From Selaginella tamariscina (Eukaryota > Streptophyta > Lycopodiopsida > Selaginellales > Selaginellaceae), in NCBI GenBank assembly GCA_003024785.1, contig PUQB01000149.1:364808-428807 (forward strand): DNA of 64,000 nucleotides, in the 5' to 3' direction. Position numbers and translations under genes: made by a program. Position 1 is the stretch's first letter; each line of letters starts with the position of its first letter. The notes beneath the pieces were generated by a model that made no database searches, was not told where the DNA came from, and was given only the letters and a program-made list of their open reading frames with translations. Below, piece by piece: positions 56,484 to 64,000 of the stretch.

Positions 56484-57700
56484 TTTGCATATATGACAAT
56501 GTGGTTATATTTTATTTCGCACAAATGTTATGACTTCACTAAACTTGACAATTCCAACAAATTTGTACGCCCAAGTATCTTGCAACATATTATGATTCAC
56601 CACTTTTTGATAGACATTTTTGGTTATCGAAAAAACTTTAGACAACTTACAACATTGGCTAAATATATGACAAGATGTGATCTAGTACATATGAAGTTGT
56701 TTATTGTGTCAGACTCGAAACTTTTCAACGGTTAATTGGTGCTTTGGATTTATATAGGTGGAATGACATTCGAACTTGTAGCATAGAATTTAATTGATCA
56801 TTTCTCCCTTCAGCTGTAGGAAACCGATATGTTATGGTGTTTAATAGATTATTTGACATGTTAGATGAAGGCTGGAGTTTACTAGATGCCATGGCTTATA
56901 ATGTTCTTGATTTTTTACTCCCTTAGGTAATTTTACATCATTCATGTCTAAAACAAATTTTATCAAATAATGGACTTGCCTTTTATTGCTGAAGTTTTCA
57001 AGGTTTTACTTTACAAATGAGAATTCAATAATCTTTTATGTTTCCCTTTCATCCATAAATAGATGGCTAGTGGAGCGTTTGAATTGACTTTTAAATGTAT
57101 AATTTTTAAGTATGTAAATTTTACTTAAAATGATTAGATTGGTACTTGTGATACTTAAAATTTCTATATAACATTGGCATTTAGAATTCCATTGGCATGT
57201 CTTCATTCAAAACATTGTATGGGCGAGACTTATAAATACCTCATGAAGTTGATTTGATTTCTCACAAACTTAAGTATGCAAAAGTTTGATATTGGGCAAC
57301 TTAGTTTAAATCGAGCTCTTCCTTTACTGCATGCTACCTCAGCATAACATTTGGGTCAAGCACAACAGGATTATAATTCTCATCATCAGCCACCTCCTTA
57401 GTTTTATATATTGATAACCTTGTTCTTGTGCATTTTTCAAACTTTATAATAAAAAAAAAGGTTCACTTTAGTTTTTTTTATGAAAAATGGTTCAATCCTT
57501 ATAAAATTCTTATTAAGTTAGCCTTCAAGTTTACCATATACAAAGATGTTAGTCTCAAAAAGTAACTTTACCTACTGAACTATTTGACAAGCCATGTGTA
57601 TTAAGAAAACAATACCCATTTAGTGCATTTGGGTATCACTAAATGTCACGAGTGAGGTAATGTAAGGTAATAAAATATATACAAAAGTAAATATGGTATA
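56484..57700 (+). pseudogene. Fossil gypsy integrase and Y/Z-type LTR remnant, AT-shifted
   Basis: In mixed plus-strand frames I read ILSNNGLAFYC (family: ILSDRGPAFTS) near 56950-56985, SFQGFTLQMRI, FHP-stop-IDG near 57048-57068 (family: FHPQTDGQ), NSIGMSSFKTLYGRDL near 57185-57230 (family: SSIGMSPFKALYGRD) and NPYKILIKLAFKFTIYKD near 57495-57550 (GPYKIL). At 57570-57650, CCTACTGAACTATTTGAC, then GTGCATTTGGGTATC, resembles the Y/Z LTR (CCTACTGGATTATGTGAC, GTGCACTTGGGTATC). Most differences are G to A or C to T, as expected after long cytosine methylation. Confidence 0.65.
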
Positions 57701-58752
57701 TTTTAGAAGTTACTAAAGATATTTATGGTGTGGCTAAAATCCTCGTAGGATAGTCTAAATATAGTTAAACAGACCCTTTTTATATATATATATAAACCAT
57801 GACCTTGAATACAAAGAATATATAGTTTCATGTTTTTTTTATGTATTTACTATGTTATGTCTCGCGGTTCTCACACAATGTATTATTTTTAAATTAAAAT
57901 TTTAGGTGGAAAAGTTTCTTAAATCAATATAGAAAATATATCTTATTTGGTGCAGCAAAACATGTATTGCTTCTTTTAATGATTAATATATTATTGATAA
58001 ACATATGAACAAACATCATTTTCCACAATGAAAATTTAACATTTTTTGTATATTTAAATATGTTTTGGAGTTAATGCCACCTATCAAATCACTATAGAAT
58101 TTATTTAGTATGTTTATAGGTGAAGTTATATGGTCTAAGTTACATAATTTACTTACTAATAATTATTAAACACTTTCCTACTATTATCACTAGAAATATA
58201 TATGAAAAACTGTGAATGAAAAGTTAAATGGGGGTAAAGGAGTTTAAATTTGAATTTATAACATATACACTGGTAAGTTATACATTCTCTAAATCATTTT
58301 GTTTACTAAGTTCATAAGAGATTTAAAATTTCTAATATGTGGATTCAACTGTTGTATCAGTAGTAAGTGTTGATCTTACTTTCCTAGTAAACTAGTTATG
58401 TTTGTATAGACATTAACAAATGTAGCATTATTATTTACTTTGTGAAAAAAATTTAAATATTGTACAAAAATTTAGGATATTTCATTAATTTGAAAACAAT
58501 TAAAAACTTATTAATTCAACATGTCTTTATTATATTGACATAACAAGTGATCATCTATTACATGAGCATGTAATTTAAGGTAATTAAGTATGGTGATGGC
58601 AATTATTAGCATATGAGTTATTAGATATAAATAAATAAATAATGTAACATACATACTGTGAATCATGTTCCGTTTATGTATAACATATTGAGATATATAT
58701 AGTCTAGACACTAAACACACATTGGATATACAAATAATATATAATATATAAG

Positions 58753-58805
58753 ATATACATATGGAGATGCGATATTATTAACAGCATGCATCTCCATATG
58801 TATAT
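58753..58805. repeat. 18-bp inverted repeat
   Basis: ATATACATATGGAGATGC at 58753-58770 and its exact reverse complement at 58788-58805 flank a 17-bp spacer. Related CATCTCCATATGCATCTT copies and a second TATTATTAACAGCAT follow at 58840-58896. It could be a hairpin or a small decayed transposon end. Confidence 0.7.
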
Positions 58806-59679
58806 TTATTATATGCAGATTTTCATATATCTCCATTGTATAAGATGCATCTCCATATGCATCTTATATATATGCACACATATTATTAACAGCATTAAAA
58901 ATATATTTCTTCTTAACATGTTAAAAACTATAAAAATACTATTAATTAAAAAATATACTAAATCTTGATGAAATATAAAGTCACATAGAATACAAAGAAT
59001 TAGCTATTTTAATTTATCAAATGTTAAATACAATATTTAATATTTTAAACGCTAAATTATAATTAAAAGATAATCTGAAAAGTAACCATATCTTTGCATG
59101 TACACACTCATATGTGGGTATCTGTGAGAATATTCTTGTTAATTATGTTGTAAGTATATAGTACTTGCAAACTAATTATTGGTAAAGTGCTAGATTTGAG
59201 TAAACAATTTTATTTTTATTTTTATTAATATGAATACAGTTATTTCTTTACATACAAACTTTAAGAAATTAAATTTAAGCCTTATGGAGATTTATCTATG
59301 TAATCTAATATATACAATGTTAAACTTGCTTCAATTTAATAAAGATTATATTCTTGATATCAACACAAGCTACACACATTATATTATCATAGAAACTGTT
59401 CAATATGATATGGCAGTAATTTTTTTATTTGAAATATAATTAATTATTTGCTAATCAGGCATTTATCTATCAAGACAGTAAGAAGTAAAACAGTAGTTTA
59501 TTTATTTATTACATTTTAAATTACTTTTTAATGTTATAAATATTGTTTGAAGAAAATATACATTAGTGGATTTGAATCGACTTAAAAATGCGATTCTTTT
59601 TGCACTATATAATATGGTGAATTTTAATTAAATATTATAAACAGATATTTAAAATCTATTAAAATTTATTTATATAGCA

Positions 59680-59685
<6 letters not shown>

Positions 59686-59720
<35 letters not shown>
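59686..59720. repeat. (AT)n microsatellite
   Basis: A run of about 17 AT dinucleotides. Confidence 0.95.
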
Positions 59721-59724
<4 letters not shown>

Positions 59725-60528
59725 ACAGATCTTAAAGAGTACGTAATTGATGTAGTCACACACACAACTTCCACAGAAAAGTTGTTGCAAACATCACATG
59801 TGAGTGCGCGGGGCGTGTGTGAGTGCGTGGGCGTGTGTGAGTGCGTGTGTGTGTGTGAGAGATAGAGACATAGGATACTAAAATATTTCACAGTTTGTAT
59901 AATCTTTTTACAAGAGTATTTATCTCATTTGAAATTTAATCTATGTTTTATCGTCTTAATATATGTGATAAAATATTTATCAAAAAATTGAGCTACAGAA
60001 ACGTGTACATGTTTTATTGATTCAACTAATCAAATCATATATATATATATATATACTATGTCCTCTGTGACATAAAGGATTACCTCAGGAAGATCGTATG
60101 TGGGGATCGTGGAGAATATTGTTTCCGACAGTTGGCTCAAACCTGTCCTCAATGGTTGAGGAGTCATGTCCAACATGTATATAAATTAACACTTAACAAA
60201 GGAAAGAGCCATCTAACTATATACACGTGTACTTATAATATTGTAATAATACTAAGTAATATACTACACACACATAAAACATCTATGTGTTTTATTAAAC
60301 GTTGCTTATAACTGGTATTTAATTTGGATATACAATAGAGTGTTTTATAATTTTATATGGGAGTATTATAACTATAACAATTATTAATTTTAATAATGTA
60401 TAGCATATAAACTTTAGATTTAATAATGGAACAAATTAGTATCCTATGTTTTAAATTCTACATTATAAACTTTTCGTTAAGATTATCTAATGGTTCATTT
60501 AATTTGTGCTGGTGATCTACACCCACCC

Positions 60529-60562
60529 ACACACACACACACACATGTGTGTGTGTGTGTGT
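60529..60562. repeat. (CA)n-(TG)n palindromic microsatellite
   Basis: About eight CA units run directly into about eight TG units, making a near-perfect palindrome centred at 60545. A further (GT)n tract lies at 60797-60827. Confidence 0.9.
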
Positions 60563-60795
60563 ATGTGTGTCATACCCTATATATTTGCATGGAGATTTGA
60601 TATAGTTTGACTTTAGTAAAAAAAGCACGAAAAGCAAGATAGATAGACAGCAACAATGGGACCATTTTCCATTGACAAGGACATAGGCAACTCTTTTTGT
60701 AAAAATGATGAATGTGTCAATCTTCACCTTATTAACAGTACTATAAAATCATTTTTGCTTGCGTGTTCTTCTATTGCTTATCTATATTTCTACAA

Positions 60796-60826
<31 letters not shown>

Positions 60827-60949
60827 TACAAATATATGTAAGTGTATACTTTGTGCTAAAATGGCATACAAATAATATTAGGTTTCTATTATGTGAATTT
60901 TCCTTGTATTGGAAGGTCAATCTTGTGCAGCTACTGTTTGTAAGGATTA

Positions 60950-61141
60950 TTTTAACACACACACACACACTTATCTTTAACACACACGCACGTACACACA
61001 CACACACTTATCTTTAACACACGCACGTACACACACACACACTTATCTTTAACACACGCACGTACACACACACTTATCTTTAACACACACGCACGTACAC
61101 ACACACACACTTATCTTTAACAACACCGCCGTACACACACA
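60950..61141. repeat. CA-rich minisatellite
   Basis: Five units of about 35-40 bp, each with CTTATCTTTAAC, ACGCACGTAC and a CA tract; unit length varies by CA number. The last copy is altered. Confidence 0.9.
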
Positions 61142-61399
61142 CGAGCTTGATTATACAACAGTATATTAAGTCATTAGACGCACACATTTACAGTTTGACT
61201 AAGTGGACTACGGAGAAGTCACTTAGTCTTGCATATGTCCAACCGTAATGGCTCCGGAACGCACCTCTCTTCCACAGACAAATCTCATCGGGCCTCTTCA
61301 GCTCACAAGTGCTCTCCAAGAGTCGCGTGTAGTAGGGAGCGACATAGAGCGAGTAGTACTCTGTCATGTATAGCATGTTCTTCTAACGCAACCAGAGAC

Positions 61400-61943
61400 T
61401 CAGCAAACACATTCTTCCTCTGCTGCTTGCCATGACACTCCGTGGAGCATGTTCCTGCGCTTTCTTCCACTTGGGGATCTTTCTTCGTTCGATTTCAGGA
61501 ACCAAGCAGCTTTTGTCATCCTTCTTTCTTCTTGGGCATCTGGACAGTCCATACACGTTACCTTGGGTGAAGTCGGCTCCTCCCGTTCACTGTTCGCTCC
61601 CAGAATCGGCCCTGACATGTACTGGTTTCGAAACCTGCTCTTCATCCGGACTGGAGATTGACTGCCTCTGTTCTTGGTCTTCACTGGCGACTGGTTACCT
61701 GGAGATTGAAGCCTGTGGTTGGGACTCAATATCTGGGCTGAGTAGGAGCTCGACATGATGTGCGACGGACTCCTCGGCCAATTCGTCTTCCCAGAGCGGA
61801 GAAGCACGCAAACATGCTTCTGCCTTCTCGGCCTTCTTTTTTTCTTGTTGACGGTGAGAGCGATGCAATTCTCCGGAGAAATCCGAGTTCCAATCCGCTA
61901 CTCTGCTCGATGATCTCCCTAATGCTGCCGCTACTGCTGCCAT
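61400..61943 (-). CDS. Putative Ser/Pro-rich plant protein with EPTSPKVTC motif (uncertain frame)
   Basis: Two overlapping minus frames look coding. Frame A, from ATG at 61943 to stop at 61695 (83 residues), reads MAAVAAALGRSSSRVADWNS, then a Lys/Glu/Gln-rich helix and LWEDELAEESVAHHVELL. Frame B, open to 61400 from about 61807, has an ATG at about 61758 (MSSSYSAQILSPNHRLQSPG), repeats SPVKTK and SPVRMK, the motif EEPTSPKVTCM and a basic end. EPTSPKVTC is a hallmark of a plant family annotated as syringolide-induced 14-1-1-like, whose members also start with a basic S/P-rich region. A third frame holds QRKNVFAESLVALEEH at about 61425-61375. Either introns or frameshifts connect the frames; I cannot choose. 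The function is unknown. Confidence 0.4.
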
Positions 61944-62098
61944 GACTTGCTGATCCATCCAGAAATACCTATAGAATTTCACAAGCAACATATGCATGCC
62001 ATGGAAACCATAGGATATATGAACAGAATTCGCAGAAAAGGTCACACGTGAATCACTAAGAAAGAGACTGTATACATAAAATTGTGAGGGGTATCACG

Positions 62099-62153
62099 GC
62101 CGTCGGACTGACCTGGCAGATGGACGCTGTCAATGTGTGTGCCGTCCGACGGC
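62099..62153. repeat. Inverted repeat between the two host genes
   Basis: GCCGTCGGAC (62099-62108) and GTCCGACGGC (62144-62153) are exact reverse complements separated by 35 bp. It lies between the 3' end of ARP8 and the start of the next gene downstream. Confidence 0.8.
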
Positions 62154-62479
62154 TGGGATGCATCCCATTCAACAAGTCTTCCAATGTGGGCGTTTTATTT
62201 GACGTTTTGTAACACGTAGTAATAACTCGTAGCCGTATGTCAAAGTCCTTGTAGTCTGTAATTAATTAAAGTTAATTAACTTAATTAGATACACACTTCA
62301 ACAAAGACACGGCTTTTAGTGATATAGATGTTTAACATATAAAAATATTAAACTATAAATGTTGACTATAAAATGAAGCACAATAAGTTTAATAATACTA
62401 ATCACTGTGTGTCCGTGTGTGCACTAAAAACACACACACACACGCAGACGTATGTGTGTACCTGTTTTATGGTTTATCA

Positions 62480-62717
62480 TCAAAAGTCATGGCATGTACA
62501 ATGGTAGAGCCCTTGTTTTCGAAACTGTTTCTTGCTAACGCACCAAGCATGTGGAAAACTACTCATCTGGTGAAAAATAAATAAGTAATTAAATGGAAAG
62601 AAATGAATAACTGATCTTAATGCTATACAATAAATAACTTAACTGACAAATTAAATGATATATAGAAAACTATATAGTGATAACTGCAACAACTTAAATG
62701 CTGTACTAAGTTATACA

Positions 62718-62763
<46 letters not shown>

Positions 62764-63924
62764 GCACGCACGTTGCTTAACAGCTTTGATCCAGTCCACG
62801 CTCCATAGGGTCCATGTAGAGGTGGTATTATAGTCATTCCCTCGCTGAGACTACTTGGTAAGTAGTTATTTAACTCCTTGGTTAGTCTTTCTGTAATAAC
62901 ATAATTAACAGAATATCCATAATAGATAGACTCACAACCCAGCGTGTGCGTGTGTTATAGAGATGTAATACATAGAGTGCATATATACTTTATAATTTAT
63001 ATTGTATACAAAACCTCTGCATATATACAAATTTATAAGTATATATACATTTACCACTCAGTCCAGGAAGACATGCAGATCCTCCAGTGAGTACAATTGT
63101 TTTATACCAATCCTGTTGATCACATGAGTACTCAGAACAGTGTTCCATACACAACGCAACTGCGTGGTGCAAACCCATGGCTCGCCTACAGAGACACTAT
63201 ATTAATAAGTATTAGATTTAACTATATTAAAATTATTATCTAGTAATATTAATATACTTAGCTAGATTTTAAATAATTAATTAATTGACATACATGCCAC
63301 TAAGCCTTGGTCGAAACAAGATTTCCCCGGTTTTGAACCGCTCCTCTTTCAATGTAAAACTTCCCTCCTCTGCAACATCACATGAAGCAGTTGTATCTTT
63401 TTGTAACTCCACTTCAAAATCTTGTGCTACGTAACAAAGTTTCTATACAATAATTAAAAGTAAATAAAAAATTATAAAAAGATTACATTAAATATTGATA
63501 CTCATCAAAATGAATTATTAAAATTCCCTCTTAATTATAATTATTAAGATGTGAAACTGTAAATATGATTATGAAGTGTACATTAACTATTTCACATTCA
63601 ATATGGTTTGTCAATTTACAAATGTTTATAAATCAATAATTAAAATTATACTCGTATGTAAATATGTATAGTGATTAAGGTTAATACTCACTTCTTTTAA
63701 AGTCCTAACTGCAAACATTGATGTAAAATGTGTTCCATTTTGCTGCATCAGCTCACTTAAGTACCAAGTTAGTCTTAAAGCCCCTACTCCAATTACTTCG
63801 ATGCCAATATTTCGCATCACCACCCCATTTAAAACTATTAAATAAATAAATAAATAAATACGTGTGTGTGTGTGTGTGTTTGGGGGGGGAGATGTCTGTC
63901 ACACACATATACACATACATGTTT

Positions 63925-63955
<31 letters not shown>

Positions 63956-64000
63956 TAATATAAATGACACTTACCTGGAACAACGCTAGTAACATGAAGA
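62480..64000 (-). CDS. ARP8: Actin-related protein 8 (ARP8), C-terminal exons
   Basis: Six exons on the minus strand: 64000-63975 (partial), 63834-63692, 63442-63294, 63185-63055, 62890-62772 and 62566-62480 (stop TGA 62482-62480). All introns are GT..AG and phases agree (1, 0, 2, 1, 0). The product reads LHVTSVVP, GIEVIGVGALRLT, RTLKEKLCYVAQDFE, RFKTGEILFRPRLSGM, VLTGGSACLPGLSERL, LPSSLSEGMTIIPPLHGPYG, WTGSKLLSN and AWCVSKKQFRKQG. GGSACLPG is the nucleotide-binding loop of the actin fold, and W-x-SKKQF the actin C-terminal helix. Residue-by-residue similarity is to plant ARP8, which in flowering plants has an N-terminal F-box; that part is outside the window. It ends with a short tail past the actin fold. 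ARP8 is reported as nucleolar; its role is poorly known. Intron 63443-63691 and the first intron contain AT- and GT-rich tracts. Confidence 0.92.
62716..62769. repeat. (CT)n(CA)n microsatellite at the ARP8 intron 5 donor
   Basis: About 11 CT then 11 CA units end within a few bases of the splice donor GTGCGTGCGTG of the ARP8 exon ending at 62772. Two more dinucleotide tracts, 63861-63879 and 63931-63954, lie in the first visible intron. Confidence 0.9.

Larger units (their letters stand above)
57701..61180. other. AT-rich intergenic sequence with simple repeats
   Basis: No gene recognised. Short open frames here have no known motifs. It holds AT runs (57780-57794, 59686-59720, 60041-60056), a GTGTGAGTGCGTG cluster at 59798-59862, inverted repeats listed separately and CA/GT tracts. 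Confidence 0.6.

Noticed and set aside
1..64000. tRNA, rRNA or other RNA genes
   Set aside because: I found no cloverleaf with box A and box B or rRNA-like conserved segments by eye; a tRNAscan-type search would be needed to exclude them.

Overview
This window comes from a land-plant nuclear genome. The right end carries the 3' half of a plant-type ARP8 actin-related gene, spliced with GT..AG introns. The first 56 kb are a stack of Ty3/gypsy LTR retrotransposons of plant types (Tat-like, and chromodomain-bearing chromoviruses). The pol sequences of two chromovirus families resemble the Tcn1-like elements known from mosses and lycophytes more than typical flowering-plant ones, so a non-angiosperm plant is my guess; the species cannot be read from the sequence. 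I see no bacterial features. Names U, V, W, X, Y, Z, S and T below are mine.

Block 1 (1-21,699): the 3' end of an old Tat-like element U (plus strand) is split by Y1, a solo LTR with 5-bp target duplication ACACT. Y1 is split by X1, a minus-strand Tat-like element without RT, RNase H or integrase. X1 is split by Z1, a plus-strand chromovirus with near-identical LTRs and an initiator-Met primer site. A minus-strand chromovirus T1 sits inside U's 3' LTR.

Block 2 (22,470-50,103): element V (plus, Tat-like, TSD ACCAT) inserted in a 22-bp minisatellite and has been swollen to 27 kb. Solo LTR Y2 lies in its 5' LTR (TSD GGAGG). A minus-strand Tat-like element W, truncated at its 3' end, lies inside it and is itself split by chromovirus S1 (TSD AGTAG). 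Chromovirus T2, with an inverted terminal segment, also lies inside V.

Block 3 (50,104-57,700): chromovirus S2, then a decayed AT-rich fossil of a gypsy integrase followed by a Y/Z-type LTR remnant. From 56,484 the base composition changes sharply to AT-rich sequence with CA and AT microsatellites. Block 4 (61,400-64,000): two minus-strand host genes, a doubtful Ser/Pro-rich protein gene and ARP8.

Two observations stand out. (1) Families S and T have no tRNA primer site. The 13-15 bases just inside the 5' LTR are complementary to a segment of their own LTR that lies about 30 bp downstream of a TATA box, which is the arrangement of Tf1-type self-priming. (2) The Tat-like family carries an extra reading region after integrase: a helical domain reminiscent of the plant mobile domain, then a long coiled coil that contains a 21-residue tandem repeat. 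Nearly all element genes are broken by indels and stops; the ARP8 exons are intact.
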